Assembly (NCBI GenBank): GCA_937901055.1
Contig: CALCGO010000192.1
Span: 1 to 5,899, forward strand
Origin: an uncultured Rhodobacterales bacterium
GTDB taxonomy: Bacteria > Pseudomonadota > Alphaproteobacteria > Rhodobacterales > Rhodobacteraceae
Length of the DNA: 5,899 nucleotides
Direction of reading: 5' to 3'
Shown here in pieces: positions 1 to 5,899 of this stretch. Made by a program: the position numbers and the translations under genes. Under the pieces are notes generated by a model. That model made no database searches and was not told the origin of the DNA. It saw only the letters and a list, made by a program, of their open reading frames with translations. Within the stretch, counting starts at the first letter, position 1, and every line of letters begins with the position of its first letter.

Positions 1-1
1 G

Positions 2-520
2 ATCGAAGTGCTTGGGCCTCCGCCATCCTCCGGTACGCGCGACGCGTTCGAAGAACTGGTCATGGAAGAGGGTTGCGAGCTGACCGAATTGGTTGCCTGT
101 GACGGCGTTTCCATTCGCGAAGACGGCGCATTTGTTGAAGCTGGCGAAAACGATAATCTGATCGTATCGAAGCTGGAAGCAAACCCGAATGCGTTAGGCG
201 TGTTTGGGTTCTCGTTTCTTGATCAGAATTCAGACGTCATCAAAGGGGCCTCGATTGACGGTGTGGATCCGACTTTTGACAACATCGCAGATGGCGAATA
301 CGAGATTTCGCGGTCGCTTTATTACTACATCAAAGTCGCGCACATCGACGTGATCCCGGGCATGGCAGAATACACTGCCGAATTCTCAAGCGACGCTGCG
401 GCTGGTGAAGAAGGCTACTTGGCCGACAAAGGCTTGATCCCGCTGTTCGAGGATGAGTTTGAACAAAACGCCGACCGAGTGAATGGCTTGGAACAGATGT
501 CAGGTGACGAATGGAGCTAG
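2..520 (+). CDS. pstS: PstS, periplasmic phosphate-binding protein of the Pst ABC transporter (3' part, 5' end outside window)
   Basis: This is the C-terminal 172 residues of the high-affinity phosphate-binding protein, which captures Pi in the periplasm and delivers it to PstC/PstA. The reading frame is open to the window edge, so the signal peptide and first lobe are missing; family members are usually about 320-350 aa, so roughly half is absent. Near the start of the fragment, PPSSGTRDAFEEL (residues 7-19) is the conserved PstS S-G-T-R motif, whose Ser, Gly and Thr ligate phosphate in characterised homologues. Further on, the segments GENDNLIV, ALGVFGFSFL and YEISRSLYYYIK fit the typical second lobe. 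Two cysteines (fragment residues 25 and 33) could form a disulfide in the periplasm; this is inference. It ends with TAG at 518-520, 22 nt before pstC. Identification is supported both by its motifs and by its position in front of pstCAB. A GTG at position 8 is internal and not a start. Confidence 0.95.
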   Translation: MEVLGPPPSSGTRDAFEELVMEEGCELTELVACDGVSIREDGAFVEAGENDNLIVSKLEANPNALGVFGFSFLDQNSDVIKGASIDGVDPTFDNIADGEYEISRSLYYYIKVAHIDVIPGMAEYTAEFSSDAAAGEEGYLADKGLIPLFEDEFEQNADRVNGLEQMSGDEWS

Positions 521-530
521 CTTTGCGCAT

Positions 531-535
531 AGGGA
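531..535 (+). promoter_or_regulatory. Ribosome binding site of pstC
   Basis: AGGGA lies 7 nt before the ATG at 543, an ideal Shine-Dalgarno spacing. It decides the pstC start: an in-frame ATG at 483 would overlap pstS by 38 nt, has no comparable purine-rich site, and would add 20 polar residues in front of the first hydrophobic helix. Confidence 0.6.
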
Positions 536-542
536 TTGCGGA

Positions 543-1919
543 ATGCTAGCCCTTACGGCCTTGTTGATTGTTGGTCTCGCGATAGGGTTTTTCATCCTGT
601 CGCGGGCCAAAGCAATTTCAGCCAGTCAGGGTGTTTTGGCGAACCTGCACTCGCGGCCCAGCTATCACGGTACATATGTGATGCTGTGGGTGATGATCGT
701 CGGGCTGGCATTGTTGTTGGCGCTGATATTGGGCTGGAATGCGTATTTGCACGCGAAGTTTATTGCTGACATTCGCGCAGCGTTGCCGGATGCCCGCGAC
801 ATCGAGATTGATCTGGTTCTATCGGATGCCATTGCCATTGCGACCGGACTGGTAAGTTCCAAGAATGACCCGCTGCGCGAAGCAACTGCCGCAAGCTTTG
901 CACGGGCTGACGCTTTGCGAGTTTGGGCAACGATTGCAATCTCGCTTGGTGGGGCGTTTGTCGCTGGCGTGGTTAACATGCGCAGAATATCGGCTGACTG
1001 GCGGGCGCGGAACCGGTCGGAAACGATCATTCGCAGCATCCTCTGGGCCTCGGCGGCGGTCGCGGTGCTGACGACGCTGGGTATTGTTCTGTCGCTGATA
1101 TTCGAGACATTTAATTTCTTCGCCAGCATCGGTTGGCGTGTAGATAAGTTCTTGTTCGGCACAAGATGGAGCCCGCTTTCCGGCGTGCACGACGGCCTGA
1201 TGGATATGGACAAAGTCGGTGCCGTGCCACTGTTTGCAGGTACGCTGATGATAACCGGAATCGCCATGTTGGTGGCTGTGCCTATCGGGTTGTTCGCGGC
1301 GATCTACCTGTCGGATTTTGCGTCGCCCAAAGTGCGGGCATGGGCCAAGCCGATGCTGGAAATTCTGGCGGGCATTCCAACGGTGGTTTACGGGTTTTTC
1401 GCAGCAATCACTGTCGCCCCGTTCATTCGTACCTCGGGCGAGGCATTTGGCCTTTCGGTTGCATCCGAAAGCGCATTGGCGGCAGGGATCGTGATGGGGA
1501 TTATGATTATCCCGTTCATCAGTTCCCTGTCCGATGATGTGATTAACGCGGTGCCGCAAAGCTTGCGTGACGGGTCATATGGCCTTGGCGCAACCAAAGC
1601 CGAAACGGTACGTCAGGTGGTTTTACCCGCCGCCCTGCCGGGCATCGTTTCGGCGGTTTTGCTTGGGGTATCCCGCGCAATCGGCGAAACCATGATCGTG
1701 GTGATGGCCGCTGGCCAAGGTGCGAACCTGACGGCCAATCCGCTGGAAGCCGTGACAACCGTAACCGTACAAATCGTAATGCTGATCACAGGCGACACGG
1801 AGGCTTCAACCGCCGCTGGTCCTGCCTTCACACTGGCCTTCACACTATTCTGCATCACGCTGGCGCTTAACATTTTGGCCCTGCGCTTCGTGCGGAAATA
1901 CCGGGAGAAATATGACTGA
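543..1919 (+). CDS. pstC: PstC, phosphate ABC transporter permease, long alphaproteobacterial form
   Basis: Inner-membrane subunit that forms the phosphate channel with PstA. At 458 aa it is well above the roughly 320 aa of the E. coli protein. Hydrophobic segments are visible at about residues 2-20, 45-65, 126-144, 164-187, 229-256, 271-295, 311-329, 365-390 and 428-450. The last six match the usual PstC core. The first three, with the loop 66-125, form the N-terminal extension seen in alphaproteobacterial PstC (resembling Pfam DUF3708). The cytoplasmic EAA loop that contacts PstB is at about 331-365 (SLRDGSYGLGATKAETVRQVVLP, shown in part by LRDGSYGLGA at 341-350), followed by the conserved R-A-I-G-E-T motif at 378-383. 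The start at 543 is chosen because of the Shine-Dalgarno at 531-535. The stop TGA shares its A with the pstA ATG, which implies translational coupling. Distinguished from PstA by order and by the N-terminal module. Confidence 0.95.
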   Translation: MLALTALLIVGLAIGFFILSRAKAISASQGVLANLHSRPSYHGTYVMLWVMIVGLALLLALILGWNAYLHAKFIADIRAALPDARDIEIDLVLSDAIAIATGLVSSKNDPLREATAASFARADALRVWATIAISLGGAFVAGVVNMRRISADWRARNRSETIIRSILWASAAVAVLTTLGIVLSLIFETFNFFASIGWRVDKFLFGTRWSPLSGVHDGLMDMDKVGAVPLFAGTLMITGIAMLVAVPIGLFAAIYLSDFASPKVRAWAKPMLEILAGIPTVVYGFFAAITVAPFIRTSGEAFGLSVASESALAAGIVMGIMIIPFISSLSDDVINAVPQSLRDGSYGLGATKAETVRQVVLPAALPGIVSAVLLGVSRAIGETMIVVMAAGQGANLTANPLEAVTTVTVQIVMLITGDTEASTAAGPAFTLAFTLFCITLALNILALRFVRKYREKYD

Positions 1920-3664
1920 TGGTTAGCATGACTGAACTGTCGAAAATTCATAACTCGCCGGAATCCGCGGCGCGTTTGAAAAAACGTCGTGCGGCGGAAT
2001 GGCGGCTGAAGGCTTATGGCATCTTGGCTATTGTGCTGGCTGGGGCTGCGTTGATTACGTTGATGTGGTCGGTGATCAGCAAGGCCTCCGGTGCGTTCAC
2101 GGAAAGCTATATTACCTTGCCGGTGCACCTCGAGGCGGAGGAAATTGACCCTGATGGTACGGGCGATGCATCGACAATTGGTCGTGCAAACTATGGCGGG
2201 CTTACCAAAGATGCGCTGAAAGCGGCCTTCCCGTTCGTGAAATCGCGCGGCGACAAGCGGGCGATGTATGACATCATCAGCGGCGGCGCAGCGTTCGAGC
2301 TGCGCGCGCTGGCGATGACGACACAGTCGATTGTTGGGCAGACGCCGGAATTCCGGTTCTTGGCGTCGGACATCGCTGATTTGTATCTGAAGGGGTCCTA
2401 CGGCGATCTGGTCGCGCAAAACGCTGACGGCGACCTGACAGTTGAAAGCAATGGCAAAACTGCGATTGTGAGTTCTTCGGCTGAAGATTTCGCCTTCGTT
2501 ATGGCGCGCCTTAAGGCAGATTTGCTGGGTAAGGCCGCGTTTAATCGTGCCCAAGCAGAGTTGCAGGAAAATGGCCGCGCGGTGTTTGTGGAACGTGGTG
2601 ATTTGGTTGAGGCCGCCAAGCGTGAAGCTGAACGGGATCGGTTGATTGCATTGGCGATCGCGTTGGAGGCAAGCGCCGCACAGGACGGCGAAACCAAGGC
2701 TTTGGACAAGAATTCCCCATCCGTGCTGGTACGCATCGGCGAAACTTGGGTGAAACTGATCACGGTTTCCGCTACGGGCGGCGAAGGCGATGTTATTGGC
2801 ACACTCGACAACGTCAAATTGGCGGCAGGTGACTGGCAGGTTTACTTGCAAGATTTACCCGAAGCGTCGCGCAAAGTGTCCGATTTACAGATCGTATTGA
2901 TCGAGAACCTGCGTAGTGCAGGTGTGGTCGAAACCGTCTTTAACACGCGGTTCTTCACAGCAGGTGATAGTCGCGAGCCGGAGTTGGCGGGCATATGGGG
3001 CGCGGCCGTCGGGTCATTCTGGACGATGCTGGTGACAATCCTGCTGGCGTTCCCGATTGGGGTTATGGCCGCGATATACCTTGAAGAGTTCGCCAAGAAA
3101 AACCTGATGAACACGTTTATCGAGGTGAATATTAACAACCTCGCGGCTGTGCCCTCTATCGTTTACGGGCTTTTGGGGTTGGCTGTGTTCCTTGGCTTCT
3201 TCGGTGTGCCAAGGTCGGCGCCTTTGGCTGGTGGTATCGTGCTGGCCGTTATGACTTTGCCAACGATCATCATCGCGTCTCGTGCGGCGATGGCGGCGGT
3301 ACCGCCTTCTATCAGGGATGCGGCGTTGGGGATTGGTGCATCGAAATTACAAACGGCGTTTCACCATGTTTTGCCGCTGTCGATGCCCGGTATTTTGACA
3401 GGTACGATTATCGGCATGGCGCGCGCGCTGGGTGAAACTGCACCCCTGATTATGATCGGCATGGTGGCGTTTATCGTTGATGTGCCGAAGGGCATTATGG
3501 ATAGCGCGACGGTCTTACCGGTGCAGATTTACCGTTGGTCGGACTTCCCTGAACGGGCGTTCGAGGCACGGACTTCGGCAGCGATTTTGGTTTTGCTGGT
3601 GTTTTTGGTTTTGATGAACGGGCTAGCCGTATTCCTTCGTAAACGGTTCGAGCGGCGGTGGTAG
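1919..3664 (+). CDS. pstA: PstA, phosphate ABC transporter permease with large periplasmic insert (DUF3333-type)
   Basis: Second channel subunit of the Pst transporter. At 581 aa it is about twice the length of E. coli PstA (about 296 aa). A basic cytoplasmic N-terminus (KKRR, residues 21-24) precedes TM1 (about 32-53). A soluble region of about 300 residues (about 56-360) follows, predicted periplasmic, with a charged helical stretch at about 200-260. The permease core resumes with segments at about 362-388, 409-433, 434-457, 491-522 and 560-576. The EAA loop is at about 466-500 (SIRDAALGIGASKLQTAFHH lies inside it), and R-A-L-G-E-T at 502-507 parallels the motif in PstC. The N-terminal region resembles Pfam DUF3333, known from alphaproteobacterial PstA. 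ATG 1919 overlaps the pstC stop by 1 nt, with GGGAGA at 1903-1908 as a somewhat distant Shine-Dalgarno; ATG 1928 is an alternative that removes three residues. The frame is intact, so the length is not an artefact of fusion by frameshift. Confidence 0.95.
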   Translation: MVSMTELSKIHNSPESAARLKKRRAAEWRLKAYGILAIVLAGAALITLMWSVISKASGAFTESYITLPVHLEAEEIDPDGTGDASTIGRANYGGLTKDALKAAFPFVKSRGDKRAMYDIISGGAAFELRALAMTTQSIVGQTPEFRFLASDIADLYLKGSYGDLVAQNADGDLTVESNGKTAIVSSSAEDFAFVMARLKADLLGKAAFNRAQAELQENGRAVFVERGDLVEAAKREAERDRLIALAIALEASAAQDGETKALDKNSPSVLVRIGETWVKLITVSATGGEGDVIGTLDNVKLAAGDWQVYLQDLPEASRKVSDLQIVLIENLRSAGVVETVFNTRFFTAGDSREPELAGIWGAAVGSFWTMLVTILLAFPIGVMAAIYLEEFAKKNLMNTFIEVNINNLAAVPSIVYGLLGLAVFLGFFGVPRSAPLAGGIVLAVMTLPTIIIASRAAMAAVPPSIRDAALGIGASKLQTAFHHVLPLSMPGILTGTIIGMARALGETAPLIMIGMVAFIVDVPKGIMDSATVLPVQIYRWSDFPERAFEARTSAAILVLLVFLVLMNGLAVFLRKRFERRW

Positions 3665-3669
3665 AAAAG

Positions 3670-4443
3670 ATGAGTGATATGACAGATACAGTTAAAATTT
3701 CGACGAAGAATGTCGATGTGTTTTACGGCGATAACCACGCGATCAACGATGTGTCGGTGGACATTCTGAACAATACGGTGACGGCCTTTATCGGACCATC
3801 AGGATGTGGAAAATCAACGTTCCTGCGGTGTTTGAACCGGATGAACGACACGATTGATTCCTGCAAGATCACTGGTGATCTGCTGATGGATGGTGAAGAT
3901 ATTTACGCAAAATCCGTGGACCCTGTGCAGTTACGTGCCAAGGTGGGGATGGTGTTTCAAAAGCCAAACCCATTCCCGAAGTCGATCTTTGATAACGTCG
4001 CTTACGGGCCGCGTATTCACGGGCTAGTGGGGAACAAAACCGATCTCGAAGAGGTCGTCGAAAAATCGCTTCGCCGTGCTGCGATCTGGAAAGAGGTCAA
4101 GGACCGCCTTCACGCGCCTGGCACTTCGCTTTCGGGTGGCCAGCAGCAGCGTTTGTGTATCGCACGTGCAATCGCAACCGCGCCGGAGGTGTTGTTGATG
4201 GACGAGCCAGCCTCGGCACTGGATCCTATTGCGACCGCACAGATCGAAGAATTGATTGACGAGTTGCGGCATAACTATTCCGTCGTGATCGTCACACACT
4301 CGATGCAGCAGGCGGCCCGTGTTTCGCAGAAAACGGCGTTTTTTCATCTGGGGGATATGGTAGAATACGGCGACACGTCGACGATTTTTACCAATCCGAT
4401 TGACCAGCGCACACAAGATTACATTACCGGCCGGTTCGGTTAA
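3670..4443 (+). CDS. pstB: PstB, phosphate ABC transporter ATP-binding protein
   Basis: Cytoplasmic ATPase that dimerises under PstC/PstA and powers phosphate import. From ATG 3670 it is 257 aa, normal for the family. All nucleotide-binding motifs are intact: Walker A GPSGCGKST (42-50), Q-loop in VFQKPNPFPKSIFDN (Q at 97), ABC signature LSGGQQQRL (154-162), Walker B VLLMDEP (174-180), D-loop SALDP, and H-loop histidine in VIVTHSM (H at 210). The Q-loop segment KPNPFPKSI and the C-terminal end YITGRFG are characteristic of PstB among ABC ATPases. The start is uncertain: a GTG at 3658 would overlap pstA by 7 nt and add four residues, and ATG 3679 would remove three. ATG 3670, 5 nt after the pstA stop, gives the most typical N-terminus (MSDMTD) and is preceded by a weak purine-rich stretch (AGAAAAG). 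Confidence 0.97.
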   Translation: MSDMTDTVKISTKNVDVFYGDNHAINDVSVDILNNTVTAFIGPSGCGKSTFLRCLNRMNDTIDSCKITGDLLMDGEDIYAKSVDPVQLRAKVGMVFQKPNPFPKSIFDNVAYGPRIHGLVGNKTDLEEVVEKSLRRAAIWKEVKDRLHAPGTSLSGGQQQRLCIARAIATAPEVLLMDEPASALDPIATAQIEELIDELRHNYSVVIVTHSMQQAARVSQKTAFFHLGDMVEYGDTSTIFTNPIDQRTQDYITGRFG

Positions 4444-4449
4444 AGGAGA
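4444..4449 (+). promoter_or_regulatory. Ribosome binding site of phoU
   Basis: AGGAGA sits directly after the pstB TAA and 6 nt before the phoU ATG at 4456. It is the strongest Shine-Dalgarno in the window, closer to consensus than those of pstA and pstB, suggesting that phoU is translated independently rather than by coupling. Confidence 0.7.
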
Positions 4450-4455
4450 GCTAAC

Positions 4456-5166
4456 ATGTCAGAAGGACGCCATATTGTATCCGCTTTCGACGATGATCTT
4501 ATCACCGTTCAAGCGAAAATATCGGAGATGGGCGGGCTGGTTGAAGAGCTGCTGCGCGAGGCACTGGAGGCCTTGAAAAACCGTGACAAAGTATTGGCGC
4601 AAACGGTCATCATTAAGGACAAACAACTTGACGCGATGGAGCTTGGTCTGGAGGAGTTATCCACACAGATCATCGCCTTGCGCCAACCCATGGCGCAAGA
4701 TTTAAGGGTGCTGTTGTCGGCGATCAAAATTGCCTCAACGTTGGAGCGCATCGGTGATTTGGCCAAAAACATTGCACGCCGCGCGATCTATTTGGCGGAC
4801 GCAAAGCCAGTTAAAATATCGCATTCGATTGTGCACATGGGTCAGGAAACTTTGCGACAGTTATCAGAAATTCTGGATGCACACGCGCAGCGCAATGCAG
4901 AGCTTGCCGTGGATATCTGGAACCGCGATGTAGAAATCGACGAAATGTATAACGCGATCTTCCGCGAGGTCGTGACGTATATGATGGAAGACAGCCGGAT
5001 GATTGGCCTTGGAAGTCAGCTTCTGTTCGTTGCGAAAAATCTGGAGCGGATCGGGGATCACACTACACATATCTCTGAAATGATTTACTACGTTGTAAAG
5101 GGTGAACCACTGGGTGATGATCGACCGAAGGGTGAACCACTCGGTCTTGGCATCGCGCCGTTTTAG
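4456..5166 (+). CDS. phoU: PhoU, phosphate signalling and transport regulator
   Basis: Peripheral cytoplasmic protein that links the Pst transporter to the PhoR/PhoB two-component system, keeping the Pho response off when phosphate is plentiful; loss in other bacteria causes uncontrolled Pho expression or phosphate uptake. The 236 residues show the two tandem three-helix PhoU repeats, about 12-115 and 122-215. Each carries the metal-binding E-x-x-x-D motif in LERIGD (E97/D101 and E197/D201), as in the metal-cluster PhoU structures. The motif RQPMAQDLRVLLSAIKIA (76-93) is typical of the family. The start is fixed by AGGAGA at 4444-4449. The C-terminal tail is odd: KGEPLG occurs twice, ten residues apart (215-220 and 225-230), encoded by a near-identical DNA repeat. 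Position between pstB and phoB supports the assignment. Confidence 0.96.
   Translation: MSEGRHIVSAFDDDLITVQAKISEMGGLVEELLREALEALKNRDKVLAQTVIIKDKQLDAMELGLEELSTQIIALRQPMAQDLRVLLSAIKIASTLERIGDLAKNIARRAIYLADAKPVKISHSIVHMGQETLRQLSEILDAHAQRNAELAVDIWNRDVEIDEMYNAIFREVVTYMMEDSRMIGLGSQLLFVAKNLERIGDHTTHISEMIYYVVKGEPLGDDRPKGEPLGLGIAPF
5098..5145 (+). repeat. Short direct repeat in the 3' end of phoU (two 18-bp copies, 30-bp period)
   Basis: Copies at 5098-5115 and 5128-5145 match at 17 of 18 bases; the single difference is G versus C at the 15th position (5112 and 5142). Both are in frame and encode KGEPLG, separated by 12 bp encoding DDRP. Identity at third codon positions suggests a fairly recent local duplication rather than convergent protein sequence. 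Confidence 0.85.
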
Positions 5167-5170
5167 GGGG
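5165..5170 (+). promoter_or_regulatory. Ribosome binding site of phoB, overlapping the phoU stop codon
   Basis: AGGGGG begins inside the phoU TAG (5164-5166) and lies 5 nt before the phoB ATG at 5176. The overlap means ribosomes terminating on phoU cover the phoB site, consistent with coupled expression. Confidence 0.6.
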
Positions 5171-5175
5171 CTAAT

Positions 5176-5871
5176 ATGAGTATCAAAGTTCTGGTTGTTG
5201 AAGACGAGGAGGCAATTAGCCTGCTGTTGAAATACAATCTGAAAGCCGAAGGGTTTACCGTTACCGTTGTTGACGATGGCGACGAGGCCTTGATGGCAGC
5301 GAATGAAATGCAGCCGGATATTATTCTTCTGGACTGGATGTTGCCACATGTCTCTGGCATCGAAATTTGCCGACAGCTGCGCGCGCGAGATGAAACACGC
5401 GAAATTCCTGTGATCATGCTAACCGCCCGCGCCGAGGAAGAAGACCGCTTGAAAGGGTTTGAAAAAGGCGCGGATGACTATGTGACCAAGCCGTTTTCGA
5501 TGAAGGAATTGGTGGCACGTATTCACGCAGTTTTACGACGCACGAACCCCGGAACGGCGGTGAATGTCATTACATTTGGTGACATCGCGATGGATCGGGA
5601 AACCATGCGGGTTACACGGGCAGATCAGTCGATTGAACTTGGTCCAACGGAATTTCGCCTGTTAGAGACCCTGATAAAACGCCCGGGGCGAGTTTATAGC
5701 CGGGAGCAACTGCTGGACCGTGTTTGGGGGCAGGACATATACGTCGAAGCCCGCACCGTCGATGTGCATGTCGGGCGGCTTCGCAAAGCGCTGAACAAGG
5801 GTGGATTGGTGGACCCGATCCGAACGGTGCGTTCTTCGGGGTATGCGTTGGACGAAACATACGGAAAATAG
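5176..5871 (+). CDS. phoB: PhoB, phosphate regulon response regulator (OmpR/PhoB family)
   Basis: DNA-binding response regulator that, once phosphorylated by PhoR under phosphate limitation, binds Pho boxes and activates genes for phosphate acquisition. The 231 aa match the usual PhoB length. The receiver domain (about 3-120) has the acidic pair E9/D10, phosphoacceptor D53 in LLDWMLP, the switch threonine T83 in MLTAR, and K105 in VTKPF. The winged-helix output domain (about 130-229) includes the transactivation-loop region around GRVYSREQLLDRVWG and the recognition helix TVDVHVGRLRKAL (194-206), ending with the wing segment RTVRSSGYALDE. Assignment to PhoB rather than another OmpR-type regulator rests on LLDWMLP, the output-domain sequence, and location directly after phoU (9-nt gap). 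No phoR follows within the window, so the cognate kinase must lie elsewhere, possibly upstream of pstS. Co-transcription with pst would give positive autoregulation if a Pho box lies upstream of pstS; that is inference. Confidence 0.96.
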   Translation: MSIKVLVVEDEEAISLLLKYNLKAEGFTVTVVDDGDEALMAANEMQPDIILLDWMLPHVSGIEICRQLRARDETREIPVIMLTARAEEEDRLKGFEKGADDYVTKPFSMKELVARIHAVLRRTNPGTAVNVITFGDIAMDRETMRVTRADQSIELGPTEFRLLETLIKRPGRVYSREQLLDRVWGQDIYVEARTVDVHVGRLRKALNKGGLVDPIRTVRSSGYALDETYGK

Positions 5872-5893
5872 GCACGAAAAAAGAGGCGTTCGG

Positions 5894-5899
5894 GTGAAA
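5894..5899 (+). CDS. Possible start of a further gene (only GTG AAA visible)
   Basis: After the phoB stop there are 22 nt and then GTG AAA at the window edge. An AAGAGG at 5881-5886 lies 7 nt in front of the GTG, which is good Shine-Dalgarno geometry. With only two codons visible no product can be named, and the GTG may be chance. Confidence 0.25.

Noticed and set aside
819..1559. Open frame of 246 codons on the - strand inside pstC
   Set aside because: Antisense to pstC; the product is compositionally odd (many His, Arg, Cys, Asn) and has no recognisable family or convincing start context.
1613..2851. Long open frame (412 codons) on the - strand across the pstC/pstA junction
   Set aside because: It lies wholly antisense to two well-supported genes. 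Its translation is rich in Arg, Cys, His and Gln with no recognisable domain, as expected from the opposite strand of codon-biased genes.
3679..3685. ATGACAG, whose reverse complement CTGTCAT resembles a Pho box half-site
   Set aside because: Single 7-bp match inside the pstB coding start, with no properly spaced second copy in direct repeat; expected by chance. A functional Pho box should lie upstream of pstS, outside the window.
4864..5349. Open frame of 161 codons on the - strand across phoU/phoB
   Set aside because: Antisense to two clearly identified genes with intact motifs; its translation resembles no family I recognise.
5872..5899. A-rich stretch after phoB as a transcription terminator
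   Set aside because: No GC-rich inverted repeat precedes it and there is no T-run on the + strand; it fits a ribosome binding site better.
1..5899. Mobile elements, CRISPR arrays, tRNA or rRNA genes
   Set aside because: The window is almost entirely filled by six contiguous phosphate genes with gaps of under 30 nt; no transposase, array repeats or structural RNA signature was seen.

Overview
The window holds a phosphate-uptake and phosphate-signalling operon, all on the + strand: the 3' half of pstS, then complete pstC, pstA, pstB, phoU and phoB. The organism looks like an alphaproteobacterium, probably a marine Rhodobacteraceae (Roseobacter-type) with moderate GC. The reasons are the long alphaproteobacterial forms of PstC (about 458 aa) and PstA (581 aa, with a DUF3333-type region), the gene order with phoB at the end of the pst cluster, and the PstS fragment style. 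This is judged by family recognition, not by a database search.

Layout: 2-520 pstS (5' end outside the window); 22-nt gap; 543-1919 pstC; 1-nt stop/start overlap (TGATG); 1919-3664 pstA; 5-nt gap (or a 7-nt overlap if a GTG start is used); 3670-4443 pstB; 12-nt gap with a strong Shine-Dalgarno sequence; 4456-5166 phoU; 9-nt gap whose Shine-Dalgarno overlaps the phoU stop codon; 5176-5871 phoB; then 28 nt that may contain the GTG start of another gene. No gap exceeds 30 nt, and I see no convincing internal promoter or terminator, so the set is probably one transcript. Its promoter and any Pho box would lie upstream of pstS, outside the window.

How the genes work together: PstS captures periplasmic phosphate and delivers it to the PstC/PstA membrane channel, which PstB drives by ATP hydrolysis. 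PhoU links the state of the transporter to the PhoR sensor kinase, and PhoB is the response regulator that activates the Pho regulon, normally including this operon. phoR is not in the window.

I did not find an undescribed system. The points most worth a second look are the roughly 300-residue periplasmic insert in PstA, a matching extra N-terminal membrane module in PstC, a short in-frame repeat at the PhoU C-terminus, and a possible additional gene starting just after phoB.
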